From: an uncultured SAR86 cluster bacterium
GTDB taxonomy: Bacteria; Pseudomonadota; Gammaproteobacteria; Magnimaribacterales; D2472
Direction: 5' to 3'
Assembly (NCBI GenBank): GCA_902579825.1
Contig: CACHII010000001.1
Location: forward strand, 264,832 to 328,831
Length of the DNA stretch: 64,000 nucleotides
Shown here: positions 1 to 8,356 of the stretch, piece by piece
How the letters are laid out: every line of letters begins with the position of its first letter
Numbering within the stretch: position 1 is the first letter of the stretch
Program-made: the position numbers and the translations under genes
Notes under the pieces: model-generated
What the model saw: the letters and a program-made list of their open reading frames with translations, nothing else
What the model was told of the DNA's origin: nothing
Database searches by the model: none

Positions 1-1
1 A

Positions 2-529
2 AGCACAGATTTATTAATTGGATTACTAATAACTATGTTATTGATTTCGTTGATTTTATGGTTAATAAAAAATTCAAGTAACAAAAAAATAAATTTAGTT
101 TATTCGTTATTGCTTTTGATAATTATTATCTTTGAGGCCAAAGCTATTTATGATTATGATCAATCAAGTGATATTCGTGAAGTTAGTTCAAAAAATACAA
201 ATTTTACAATGTGGGATCCTGAGATTGAATTTAGATATAAGAATTCTAATCAAGCTTATTTGATCAACTTTACTGCTGCATGGTGTATTACATGTCAAGC
301 AAATGACAAAATAGCTCTATCAAGACCTAAAATAAAACAATATTTAAAAGATAACAATATTGACTATGTCGTAGCTGACTGGACAAATAAAGACATTGAA
401 ATCTTAGAAACATTAGAGTCATATAGCAGAAGTGGTGTTCCTTTATACATTTATTGGAAGCCAGGATTGAGCGAATCCAAAGTTTTGCCTGCAATCCTTA
501 CGGAACAAATACTGCTAGATAATTTCTAA
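2..529 (+). CDS. dsbD: DsbD-type thiol:disulfide interchange protein, C-terminal part (5' truncated by window edge)
   Basis: The frame is open from base 2, so the gene begins before the window; the first in-window ATG at 35 is probably internal. What remains is the end of the membrane domain (two hydrophobic stretches) followed by a periplasmic thioredoxin-like domain with the motif AAWCITC, cysteines near bases 284-295. In DsbD and ScsB proteins this C-terminal domain takes electrons relayed across the membrane from cytoplasmic thioredoxin and passes them to partners such as DsbC and CcmG. A complete ccm operon with a CcmG lies at 35-40 kb, a plausible client. The N-terminal domain cannot be seen, so DsbD and ScsB/CcdA-fusion types cannot be separated. 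Confidence 0.8.
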   Translation, partial: STDLLIGLLITMLLISLILWLIKNSSNKKINLVYSLLLLIIIIFEAKAIYDYDQSSDIREVSSKNTNFTMWDPEIEFRYKNSNQAYLINFTAAWCITCQANDKIALSRPKIKQYLKDNNIDYVVADWTNKDIEILETLESYSRSGVPLYIYWKPGLSESKVLPAILTEQILLDNF

Positions 530-581
530 AGTTAATTAAATAATAATATAATCACAAATATAAAATTAACAGGGATCAAAA

Positions 582-1283
582 ATGTACGATACACCCTTCG
601 AAATATTTGGAGTAGTTCATCTTTTAACAATTGCTGTTGTTATATTGGTTTCAGCTCTACTGCCAAAGTTTTTTCAAAATAAATCTGATAGTCAGAAATT
701 AACTATGACGACAATTATTATTGCAGTAATCACATTTCATCTTATTTCTTCACCTTATAAAGATCTGTATCTATTAGAGAATCCTTATCATTGGAAAGAG
801 GTTTTACCTTTACATATGTGTGACTTGTCTGAAATTTTTTTAGTTTGGTTTTTACTTGGTGGCCCTAGAATTCTATATACATGTGCTTTTTTTTGGGGTC
901 TTGGTGGAGCAACAATGGCAATACTTACTCCTGATATTTCTCATCATGATTTAGATTATATATATTTTATGGTTGGGCATGGGATGATAGTTGTCGCAAT
1001 TATGTATGCAACCATAGCACTTGGTAATAGGCCTCATGCTGAGGATATTCTAAAAGTATCTGCTATTACTGCATTTATTTTATTACCAAACATTTACCTA
1101 ATTAACGATTTACTTGGCGAGCCAGCAAATTTTTGGTATCTACAAGCTAAACCTGAAGGAGCATCCCTTATGGATATGTTCCCGGATCCACCCCATAGTC
1201 TTTTTTACACAGTACCGCTAGCTATTACTGTATTTTATTTAATTTATATGCCATATTTTATTAAGGACAACTTATCTAAATAA
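582..1283 (+). CDS. YwaF/TMEM164-like integral membrane protein
   Basis: A 233-residue protein that is hydrophobic over nearly its whole length, with about six to seven membrane segments. It carries conserved-looking polar motifs inside the membrane: LPLHMCDLS near residue 76 and NFWYLQAKP near residue 183. This pattern matches the YwaF (TIGR02206)/TMEM164 family, which has no settled bacterial function; TMEM164 in animals has been linked to lipid acyl transfer, so a lipid substrate is possible but only inferred. The ATG at 582 has a good ribosome site (AGGGA, 7 bases upstream). The gene ends 2 bases before the mscS-like gene and probably shares its transcript. Confidence 0.65.
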   Translation: MYDTPFEIFGVVHLLTIAVVILVSALLPKFFQNKSDSQKLTMTTIIIAVITFHLISSPYKDLYLLENPYHWKEVLPLHMCDLSEIFLVWFLLGGPRILYTCAFFWGLGGATMAILTPDISHHDLDYIYFMVGHGMIVVAIMYATIALGNRPHAEDILKVSAITAFILLPNIYLINDLLGEPANFWYLQAKPEGASLMDMFPDPPHSLFYTVPLAITVFYLIYMPYFIKDNLSK

Positions 1284-1285
1284 TT

Positions 1286-2371
1286 ATGGAAGATTTTATA
1301 AACTTAATCACAGACGTATGGAACAGAGGATTCTTTGGTATTGATTTAGGCTCAATCATTAGTTCGTTAATAGTAATTCTCTTTGCATTACTTTTTAGAG
1401 GCTTCATTATATCTGTTGTTCTAAATGCATTAGAAAAAGTGGCTAGCAGAACGAAATCAACAATTGATGATGAAATTTTAAATGTATTAAAAAAACCCTT
1501 AGGACTCATACCGATAACAATTGCTTTATATATATGTACTTTAATACTTCCACTTACAGGTCTTATTGATGAAATTGCTACAAATGTTGTAAAAACCTTT
1601 GTTATATTTACTATTTTTAGTGCTCTAGCTAACAGTATTCAACCAATATTTGCAGCGCTATCTGCAAAAGATTGGCTTACCCCTGCTATCCAAATGTGGC
1701 TACAAAGAGCTTCAAAATTTATTGTATGGGTTATTGGAGTTGCAATTATCTTAGATATATTTGGAATTCAAATAGGTCCTTTGGTGGCTGGTTTGGGTTT
1801 ATTTTCTGTTGCTGTGGCATTAGGTGCACAAGACTTCTTCAAAAACTTAATATCTGGGATACTCATTATTGGTGAAAAAAGATTTCAACCTGGTGACAGA
1901 ATCAAAGCTGGATCTATTCACGGAATTGTAGAAACTATAGGCTTTAGATCAACAGTTGTAAGAAATTTTGATAGTTCTCCAATGTTGATCCCAAATAAAG
2001 ATTTATCTGATGTATATGTGACTAATTATGGCGAAATGCAGTACAGAAGAATTGATTGGAAAATAAATTTAATTTACTCAACTACTGTGGAACAGTTAGA
2101 ATCAATAAGAAATCAAATTAAAGACTATGTCATAAAAAATGACAGCTTTCTCTTCGATGGCGAATTTGAACCAGTTATTAGGGTTGTACAACTAGGTGAT
2201 AGTTCCATTGACTTATTAGTGGTTGTCTATGCTCCAAAAATGGGCTTTGCGGCATTCAATGAACTAAAAGAAACATTAATTTTCAAAATCATGCATATTG
2301 TAAAAGAAAACGGTTCTGAGTTTGCTTACCCATCAACATCTCTATACGTTGAATCTATGCCACAAGATTAA
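1286..2371 (+). CDS. MscS family small-conductance mechanosensitive channel
   Basis: A 361-residue protein with four to five predicted membrane helices. They are followed by the MscS signature pore helix and beta domain around residues 165-260: GLGLFSVAVALGAQDFFKN, then EKRFQPGDRI and a conserved RSTVVRNFD segment. The extra N-terminal helices compared with E. coli MscS (286 residues) resemble the YbdG/YnaI-type branch. Such channels open under membrane tension and release solutes during hypo-osmotic shock. The start is 2 bases after the upstream stop and no strong Shine-Dalgarno is visible, so translation is probably coupled. A permease gene follows 11 bases downstream. Confidence 0.9.
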   Translation: MEDFINLITDVWNRGFFGIDLGSIISSLIVILFALLFRGFIISVVLNALEKVASRTKSTIDDEILNVLKKPLGLIPITIALYICTLILPLTGLIDEIATNVVKTFVIFTIFSALANSIQPIFAALSAKDWLTPAIQMWLQRASKFIVWVIGVAIILDIFGIQIGPLVAGLGLFSVAVALGAQDFFKNLISGILIIGEKRFQPGDRIKAGSIHGIVETIGFRSTVVRNFDSSPMLIPNKDLSDVYVTNYGEMQYRRIDWKINLIYSTTVEQLESIRNQIKDYVIKNDSFLFDGEFEPVIRVVQLGDSSIDLLVVVYAPKMGFAAFNELKETLIFKIMHIVKENGSEFAYPSTSLYVESMPQD

Positions 2372-2382
2372 ATTGGTGACGT

Positions 2383-4191
2383 ATGGTAGAGATATCTAAT
2401 GAGGTAACAAATCAATTAGTTTTAACTGTTACAATTGTTGTTCTATTAGCTTTTTTTATTTGGAATAAATATAGGTATGATGCTATATCAGTTGCGGCTC
2501 TTATATTTTTAGTTACGATAAGTTCTATTCCAGATTTGGAGGTTAATATAATAAATATTGACCAAGCTTTTTATGGTTTTGCAAATCCTGCTGTAATGAC
2601 AGTTGCGCTTGTGTTAATTATTAGCCAGGGACTAAAAAATGCAGGTTTATCTGCATTAGCGGGTAAAGTCCTTGCTGGACGAAAATATACTGAAATACAA
2701 TTTCTACTTTTTTTGATGCTCATCGCAGCCACACTTTCATCATTCATAAATAATATTGGTGCTATGGCGATATTGCTTCCCTTGACAGTAAGTGTTTGTC
2801 AAAAAATGGAATGGCACCCTGCAAAATTTTTAATGCCCTTAGCATTTGCTTGTATTTTAGGTGGTATGAATACATTAATAGGCACTCCACCTAATATTAT
2901 TATTTCAGATTATGCATATCAACAAACAGGCTCTGGATTTAATTTTTTTGATTTCTCCAAAGTAGGCATACTAATAACTATTTCTGGAATTCTTTTTGTT
3001 GCTTTCATAGGAAATAAACTCCTTAGATTAAGAGTCATCCCAAATAATGAACCTCTAATAAACATGAAAGGTTACATGTTTGAGGTACAAGTTAATAAAG
3101 GTAGCTCCTCTATAGGTTTGACGTTATTTAAGTTTAAAAAACAAGCAGGTGAAGATATAGAAATAATGGGTGTTATTTCAGAGACTGGCTCAATAAAGAA
3201 AGTAAAAAATAATATGCGAATTAAGGAAGGTCAAATTTTAGTAATTAAGAGTCCGCCAGATGAAATCGGAAAAATTTTAAATCTATTTGATTTTTCAATA
3301 CCAGAAGACTTACATTCATTTGATGAGGCTGATTTAGAAGAAATTGAAGTATTGATTAGTCCGGGCTCAAGGCTTATAGGAAGAAACTATGATTACTTTC
3401 AGAAATTAGCTTTTGAAGAATTAAATTTATTAGGTTTATGGCGCAAAGGTACAAAATATAGAACTAGATTAACTAGAGAAGCTTTCAAAGCCGGGGATGT
3501 TTTACTTCTTGGTGTAAGAGAGCTTGATGATGAAGAAGTAAAAAGTAAGATTAAACACTTAGGTTTGATGCCGATTAGAGAAAGAGAAATTGAAGTTGTT
3601 TCAAGCAGAAGCAGATTATTAAAAGGTATCATTTTCTTTTTAAGCTCTATTTTATTTGTTGCTTTTGAGGTTCTATCACCAACGATTGCATTTTTATTAT
3701 GTGTATTATGTTTCGCAAGAATTAAAATAATAAATTCTAATTTTTATAAATCTGTGGAGTGGCCAATAATTGTAATGCTTGCTGCTATGATTCCTATTGG
3801 CTTAGCAATACAAACTACTGGTTTAAGTTCTTTAATAGCCTTAAATATAACTGAATTAGCTCCAAATCTAAACCAGGCATGGATTTTAATAATTATTCTT
3901 ATAATTACTATGATTGTTTCAGATATCATAAATAATGCCGCGACAGCAGTCATTATGGCTCCAATATCATATGAAATTGCTATTAATTTTGGATACGATG
4001 TAAATGCATTTTTAATGGTAGTTGCTGTAGGAGCAAGTTGTGCATTTCTTACACCAATAGGTCATCAATGTAATACAGTTGTTATGGGTCCTGGTAATTA
4101 CAAATTTACTGATTATTGGAGAATGGGACTCCCGTTGGAAATATTAATTATTGCAGTAGCTATACCAATGATTCTTTTTGTTTGGGCCTAA
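2383..4191 (+). CDS. SLC13-type (DASS) anion permease with two TrkA-C domains
   Basis: A 602-residue transporter. The N-terminal half has five to six helices including GGMNTLIGTPPNIIISDY near residue 165, a re-entrant substrate-binding motif of SLC13/ArsB-type permeases. Residues about 210-390 are soluble and look like two RCK/TrkA-C regulatory domains in tandem. The C-terminal half is again membrane-embedded and holds the second motif, NNAATAVIMAPISYEIA. This architecture is common in bacterial sodium-coupled sulfate or dicarboxylate carriers. The substrate cannot be read from sequence. The stop overlaps the ATG of a 64-residue gene by one base (TAATG), so the small protein is translationally coupled to the permease. 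Confidence 0.85.
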   Translation: MVEISNEVTNQLVLTVTIVVLLAFFIWNKYRYDAISVAALIFLVTISSIPDLEVNIINIDQAFYGFANPAVMTVALVLIISQGLKNAGLSALAGKVLAGRKYTEIQFLLFLMLIAATLSSFINNIGAMAILLPLTVSVCQKMEWHPAKFLMPLAFACILGGMNTLIGTPPNIIISDYAYQQTGSGFNFFDFSKVGILITISGILFVAFIGNKLLRLRVIPNNEPLINMKGYMFEVQVNKGSSSIGLTLFKFKKQAGEDIEIMGVISETGSIKKVKNNMRIKEGQILVIKSPPDEIGKILNLFDFSIPEDLHSFDEADLEEIEVLISPGSRLIGRNYDYFQKLAFEELNLLGLWRKGTKYRTRLTREAFKAGDVLLLGVRELDDEEVKSKIKHLGLMPIREREIEVVSSRSRLLKGIIFFLSSILFVAFEVLSPTIAFLLCVLCFARIKIINSNFYKSVEWPIIVMLAAMIPIGLAIQTTGLSSLIALNITELAPNLNQAWILIIILIITMIVSDIINNAATAVIMAPISYEIAINFGYDVNAFLMVVAVGASCAFLTPIGHQCNTVVMGPGNYKFTDYWRMGLPLEILIIAVAIPMILFVWA

Positions 4192-4385
4192 TGGAAGAAT
4201 CTTATAAAAGAATTAATAAGCTTACTGGGAAGCCATTTAAACCAGGATTTCAGGATGATTCTGGAAGAGTTTTTTTAAGATATCTTAATAAGCATGGCAA
4301 TGATGGTTACTATTTAGAGGAATGGAAAAAAGACATGAAAAGCTTCTTAAAGAAAGCAAAAGAACTAAATATTAATTTCGACTGA
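4191..4385 (+). CDS. Small hypothetical protein coupled to SLC13 permease
   Basis: A 64-residue, lysine-rich soluble protein with no signal peptide or membrane segment. An in-frame upstream start at 4116 exists but lies inside the permease gene; the ATG at 4191, sharing a base with the permease stop, is far more likely. The middle (KPFKPGFQDDSGRVFLRY) looks like a compact beta hairpin and the end is a charged helix. I do not recognise the family. Its 3' end overlaps the convergent hydrolase gene by 14 bases. Confidence 0.6.
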   Translation: MEESYKRINKLTGKPFKPGFQDDSGRVFLRYLNKHGNDGYYLEEWKKDMKSFLKKAKELNINFD

Positions 4386-5577
4386 GATCTGCAATTGCAT
4401 CAATTATATCTGCATAATTTTCATAAAACTCTTTTGACTCTCCCCTTTCATCTGTAAAAGGTGTAATAACATCATCACCTGCTTCAATTGAACCACTTTC
4501 TATAAGCTTTCTTCCTATATTAATTGCATTATCAATTCCGGCCCATCTTAAATATTTCATAACGCCCCATTTTTGAATAGAACCGGAATCTTGCTGATTG
4601 TATTTTGTAATTCTCGTTACAACTACATCATTTTCTCTGTCTACAAAAGTAAATTGGCCAAACTTGCCACTTGTATTAAATATCTTTGATTCATCATCGT
4701 ATTTTGATATCCACCAATGTAATGAGTAACCTCTATTTAAATCAGTAAATCTTTCTGGTGTTAGATTCCAAACAACTTGAAAAGTTTCATCAATAAAATT
4801 TTTAGATATTATCTGTTCATCATTCCATAATCCGTCTCTTGCAAATAACAATCCAAATTTTGAATAATCTCTTGCCGACATATCTACACAGCAATACGTC
4901 ATAACATTACCCTTTTCATCTTTCCACAATTTGTAATCTATTATGCCTAGTGGTTGTAATATTCTTTCTTCAAAAAGTACATCAGCCTTTTTACCAGTTG
5001 CTTCAAGCAATATGTCACCCAAAAGCATAGAATTAACATTATTGTATTCAAATTTAATTCCAGCATCTTTATCGACACCAACTTGTTTTGCATAATCAAG
5101 ATGATCAACCTGAAAGAACATTTTTTCATGTTCATGACTTGGAAAGTCTAAGCCACTCGACATATCCAATAAATCTCTTATAGTAATTTTAGATCTTTCA
5201 TCTTTAAAGTATCCTAAATATTCAGCTACTGGATCATCCAAACTTTTAATTTCACCTTTGTCTATGGAGATTCCTATCAAGGCTGCATAGTAACTTTTTG
5301 CCATAGACCAGGAAGTACCATGAGAATTCATATCATAACCATCTGCATATTTTTCTGAAATTATCCTACCGTTTTTTATAACAACAACTGCCTGTGTTGC
5401 TTTATCTAGAAATGACATTTCGATTAGTTTATCAACTTTTAATGTACTGATACCTTCGATCTCCGGAGATGAGATTTCCCAATTATTTAATTCTGGAAAA
5501 TAATCTGCACGAAGAGATAGAGTAAAAAATACTAATGGAAATATTAGAATTCTTTTGGTTTTGAAACTTATATGCAT
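4372..5577 (-). CDS. Serine hydrolase, class C beta-lactamase fold (secreted)
   Basis: A 401-residue protein from the ATG at 5577; a TTG four codons upstream would add only four residues and has no better ribosome site. A hydrophobic N-terminus (about residues 8-23) is probably a signal peptide. The catalytic SxxK is S91-M-A-K94, in SWSMAKS, and the second motif YxN is Y178-N-N180. The rest follows the Beta-lactamase/EstB family (PF00144). Family members include AmpC-type enzymes, esterases and D-amino acid peptidases; the SWSMAK context is typical of non-antibiotic esterase or amidase relatives, so resistance should not be assumed. It converges with the permease operon and diverges from the pseudoazurin-AOX pair. 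Confidence 0.8.
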   Translation of the reverse strand: MHISFKTKRILIFPLVFFTLSLRADYFPELNNWEISSPEIEGISTLKVDKLIEMSFLDKATQAVVVIKNGRIISEKYADGYDMNSHGTSWSMAKSYYAALIGISIDKGEIKSLDDPVAEYLGYFKDERSKITIRDLLDMSSGLDFPSHEHEKMFFQVDHLDYAKQVGVDKDAGIKFEYNNVNSMLLGDILLEATGKKADVLFEERILQPLGIIDYKLWKDEKGNVMTYCCVDMSARDYSKFGLLFARDGLWNDEQIISKNFIDETFQVVWNLTPERFTDLNRGYSLHWWISKYDDESKIFNTSGKFGQFTFVDRENDVVVTRITKYNQQDSGSIQKWGVMKYLRWAGIDNAINIGRKLIESGSIEAGDDVITPFTDERGESKEFYENYADIIDAIADLSRN

Positions 5578-5688
5578 AATGAAAAGCAAAAAACATTAAA
5601 TATAAAACTAATATAAAGATTATTGTTGGTAACGCAACCTTAAAATAATATAAATTATATTGATATTTAATTATAAGTATTTATAATA

Positions 5689-6150
5689 ATGTATATGGGC
5701 ACTTTATTTAGAAAAATATTAATCCTTTTACCTATTTGTTTGTATAGTTTTGAACTTTTATCAGAAGTTCATACCGTAAAAATGCTTAACCAAGGATCTA
5801 CTGGTGTCATGGTATTTGAACCTGCAGTTCTAAAAATAAATGTTGGTGACACAGTAACTTTTGAAGCAACTGACGCTGCACACAATTCTGCTTCTATTCC
5901 TGGTATGCTACCGCCAAATGCAAATGCATGGAATGGTCAATTAAGTAGAGATATAAGCGTTACATTTGATATACCAGGAATCTATGGCTATCAATGCACT
6001 CCCCACGCTATGATGGCAATGGTTGGTGTTATTCAAGTTGGCGATGATTATTCTAATCTCCAGAATGTAAAAAATTCTGCTGTTCAATTTAAAACTACTT
6101 TTGTAATGAATCAAACTAGATTAGATGATTATTTATCAGAACTAAATTAA
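5689..6150 (+). CDS. Pseudoazurin-like periplasmic blue copper protein
   Basis: A 153-residue protein with a signal peptide (about residues 5-25) and one cupredoxin domain. The type 1 copper ligands are all present: H65, C103, H106 and M111 in YQCTPHAMMAM, with the Cys-x2-His-x4-Met spacing of pseudoazurin. The protein continues about 35 residues past the usual end of the fold. Pseudoazurins carry single electrons in the periplasm, classically to nitrite or nitrous oxide reductase, but none of those is in view. The gene overlaps the alternative oxidase gene by one base, so both are made together. ATGs at 5689 and 5695 are both possible, since no clear Shine-Dalgarno is seen. Confidence 0.88.
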   Translation: MYMGTLFRKILILLPICLYSFELLSEVHTVKMLNQGSTGVMVFEPAVLKINVGDTVTFEATDAAHNSASIPGMLPPNANAWNGQLSRDISVTFDIPGIYGYQCTPHAMMAMVGVIQVGDDYSNLQNVKNSAVQFKTTFVMNQTRLDDYLSELN

Positions 6151-6779
6151 TGAATAAACCAAAAAATTTCTCAGATTATTTTGCGCTGTCCATGACAAAA
6201 TTTTTCAGGTTTGTCGCTGATACTTTTTTTGCAAAACGATATGGTCATAGAGCGGTTGTCTTAGAAACCATCGCAGGTGTCCCTGGCATGGTTGCCGGTA
6301 TGTTGATACATCTTAGAAGTTTAAGAAAGATGCAAACAGGTTACGGAATTCAGATAAGAGAAATGTTAGCTGAAGCTGAAAATGAAAGAATGCATCTTAT
6401 GTTTTTTATCGAAATAGCTAAACCAAATATTTTCGAAAGATTTTTAGTGATTCTTGCTCAAGGAATTTTTATGACTTTTTATTTCTTTATGTACATCTTT
6501 TTTCCTAGAACATCTCACAGAATGATTGGTTATTTTGAGGATGAAGCTGTGAAAAGCTATACAGAATACTTAAATCTTGTTAAAAAAGGAAAAGTGATGA
6601 ATATTAGAGCTCCAAAACTTGCAATTGAATATTACAACCTTAAAAAGAATGCTAAATTATCGGATTTAATAATATCTGTTAGGGCAGATGAAATGCATCA
6701 TGCAGATGTTAATCATAGTTATGCAGATAACCTTAACAGAAGCGTCTCAAAAAAAAGTAAAGACAAAAAAGCTGCATAA
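6150..6779 (+). CDS. aox: Alternative oxidase (di-iron quinol oxidase)
   Basis: A 209-residue membrane-associated protein with every conserved AOX motif: LET (E39), NERMH (E79, H82), the E130 region (FEDEAVKSY) and RADEMHH (E181, H184). These six residues bind the di-iron centre in the family (PF01786). A hydrophobic segment around 95-118 would sit in the inner membrane leaflet. The enzyme oxidises ubiquinol and reduces oxygen to water without pumping protons and is insensitive to cyanide, sulfide and nitric oxide. It is known in mitochondria and patchily in bacteria. Translation is coupled to the pseudoazurin gene. A tRNA gene follows 86 bases downstream. Confidence 0.92.
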   Translation: MNKPKNFSDYFALSMTKFFRFVADTFFAKRYGHRAVVLETIAGVPGMVAGMLIHLRSLRKMQTGYGIQIREMLAEAENERMHLMFFIEIAKPNIFERFLVILAQGIFMTFYFFMYIFFPRTSHRMIGYFEDEAVKSYTEYLNLVKKGKVMNIRAPKLAIEYYNLKKNAKLSDLIISVRADEMHHADVNHSYADNLNRSVSKKSKDKKAA

Positions 6780-6865
6780 ATGTAATCTAAACAGCTCTTG
6801 TTTTAGATAATGTTTATTGTTATGTTCTTTAGATTTTTTGTGTAAAATTAATGCTCAATTGATTG

Positions 6866-6942
6866 GGGCGAGTAACTCAGTTGGTTAGAGTGTCTGCTCG
6901 ACACGCAGGAAGTCGGGAGTTCGAATCTCTCCTCGCCCACCA
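6866..6942 (+). tRNA. tRNA-Val (anticodon GAC) with C33
   Basis: The 77 bases fold as a full cloverleaf with CCA encoded. The acceptor pairs GGGCGAG with CTCGCCC, the D stem ACTC with GAGT, the anticodon stem TCTGC with GCAGG, and the T stem GGGAG with CTCTC (one G-T). The discriminator base is A. The seven-base anticodon loop is TCGACAC, giving anticodon GAC at 6900-6902, which is valine. Position 33, normally U, is C (base 6899), which is very unusual. The stem-loop resembles tRNA-Asp (GTC), but A73 and the acceptor fit valine better. Confidence 0.88.
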
Positions 6943-6951
6943 ACAGTATTT

Positions 6952-8352
6952 TTATTTTTTTAAAGAAATAATATGATCTTTTGTTGCTTTGAGAATTTTT
7001 TGATCTTCTTTTGACTCTCGTTCATCTAATAATTTTTCTGTTTCATTTAACAATTTGTCATATGAGCCCCACTTCCCTTCTGTATTGAGTCTTTCTTGAA
7101 TTAATTCTTCGTATCTATTTTTAATATCTTCAGGTATCCCAATCTCATATTCAGTACAAATTATACGCTCGGCAAATAAACGGAATCTTTCATCTTCAAA
7201 ATTTCTTGAGATTTTTATGCGAGTCTCACAATCATCTGATAAATGAAAATCTTGCATCAATTCCTTGTCTCTAAATGAGGGGAAGCCTCTTGAATATATT
7301 GTTGCTTCGATATGACTTGGTTCAGGAAAGCTGAGCATTCTGTCTTCCATTGCCTGAGAAACTTTTGTTTGAAAGTCACTATTTGATTTGATTGCATCAG
7401 CTCGTCTTTGTAACTCTTTATGTTCAATATCAAAATAATTTTCGTTATTCAACAACTTGCTTGAACATATAGGTATGGTTTTGTTAATTTTATATTTTTT
7501 TAGTGGTGTATCTCTTCCTCCAGTTTGTATCATTTGGTTAATTTCTGAATAGTCTAAATTGACTATATCATCTGGGTCAAAACTTAAATCAAAAAAACAA
7601 ATATCATTTGGTCTTGAATTATCTCCGCCGCACATTACTACGGGGTATCGAAATGAATGTCTCCTAAAGACCTCCCCAAGAGCAAGGAATTCATCAGAAC
7701 ATAAAAGATTTTTAATCCCCTCTTTTGTAGATGTTTGTATAAAAGACTTAAAAACATCTGGAAGCTTATCTTTAATAATATTGCATATATCTATCATAAA
7801 TTTACAATCAGCAACAGCATCATGTGCATCGGATATGTCTATGCCATGAGTTAAGCATATGTGTTCTAATTTTAAGCTTAATGCAGGCCCATCTTCGTAA
7901 TTAGGTATCGTGAATTTGTCATAAAAAAATGATGCAATATTATGCATCATTAACATCAAATCAAGTCTTCCATTCTGATTAGTATTAGTTACATATGGCT
8001 CAAGAAGGTTATACCAAAATTGCCTCCTTATTAGCTCTTCATCAAAACGATGTCCATTATAGGTCACAAATATTGAGGATTGATTTGTACTCCAACTTTT
8101 CCATTGATTATAAATCTCTTTGATCATTTGATAATGGGATGTATTTGATTTAAAAGAATTAATTTTTTTATTAGTAAGCATAGCTTTAGGGTGTGGAATT
8201 ATCCATGGCAATGGCGCGCTTCCAATATTTTGCTCATCTTTAAAATTAAGTTGAGTGTCTGTAAGCACAGATCCGCATTGTAGAATTTGACAGAAATTAA
8301 TATCAGTACCTGTGGTCTCTGTATCGTAAAAAATTAAATTAGGTTCAACCAA
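6952..8352 (-). CDS. sbcB: Exodeoxyribonuclease I
   Basis: A 466-residue protein with the DEDDh exonuclease motifs: DTETTG at residues 10-15, YNGHRFDEELIRRQ around 118 and DAHDAVADC around 177. The central SH3-like part and C-terminal helical part match SbcB (about 475 residues in E. coli). It degrades single-stranded DNA 3' to 5' during recombination and mismatch repair. The start must be the TTG at 8352, because any later start would remove the first catalytic motif. That TTG lies 4 bases after the stop of the acyl-CoA dehydrogenase gene, so translation is probably coupled. The 3' end is 9 bases from the convergent tRNA-Val. Confidence 0.92.
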   Translation of the reverse strand: MVEPNLIFYDTETTGTDINFCQILQCGSVLTDTQLNFKDEQNIGSAPLPWIIPHPKAMLTNKKINSFKSNTSHYQMIKEIYNQWKSWSTNQSSIFVTYNGHRFDEELIRRQFWYNLLEPYVTNTNQNGRLDLMLMMHNIASFFYDKFTIPNYEDGPALSLKLEHICLTHGIDISDAHDAVADCKFMIDICNIIKDKLPDVFKSFIQTSTKEGIKNLLCSDEFLALGEVFRRHSFRYPVVMCGGDNSRPNDICFFDLSFDPDDIVNLDYSEINQMIQTGGRDTPLKKYKINKTIPICSSKLLNNENYFDIEHKELQRRADAIKSNSDFQTKVSQAMEDRMLSFPEPSHIEATIYSRGFPSFRDKELMQDFHLSDDCETRIKISRNFEDERFRLFAERIICTEYEIGIPEDIKNRYEELIQERLNTEGKWGSYDKLLNETEKLLDERESKEDQKILKATKDHIISLKK

Positions 8353-8356
8353 AATT

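Noticed and set aside
4372-5577. Antibiotic resistance beta-lactamase
   Set aside because: The fold and SxxK match class C, but the motif context (SWSMAK, no clear KTG) is that of esterase/peptidase relatives, so resistance is not supported.
5590-5688. NsrR- or Fur-type operator upstream of the pseudoazurin-AOX pair
   Set aside because: Only a weak short dyad (GTTG/CAAC near 5624-5637) is seen. It does not match the known long palindromes.
6866-6942. tRNA called as Asp or Ser
   Set aside because: The anticodon stem-loop resembles tRNA-Asp, but the anticodon reads GAC, the discriminator is A, and there is no long variable arm as in serine tRNAs. Valine fits best.
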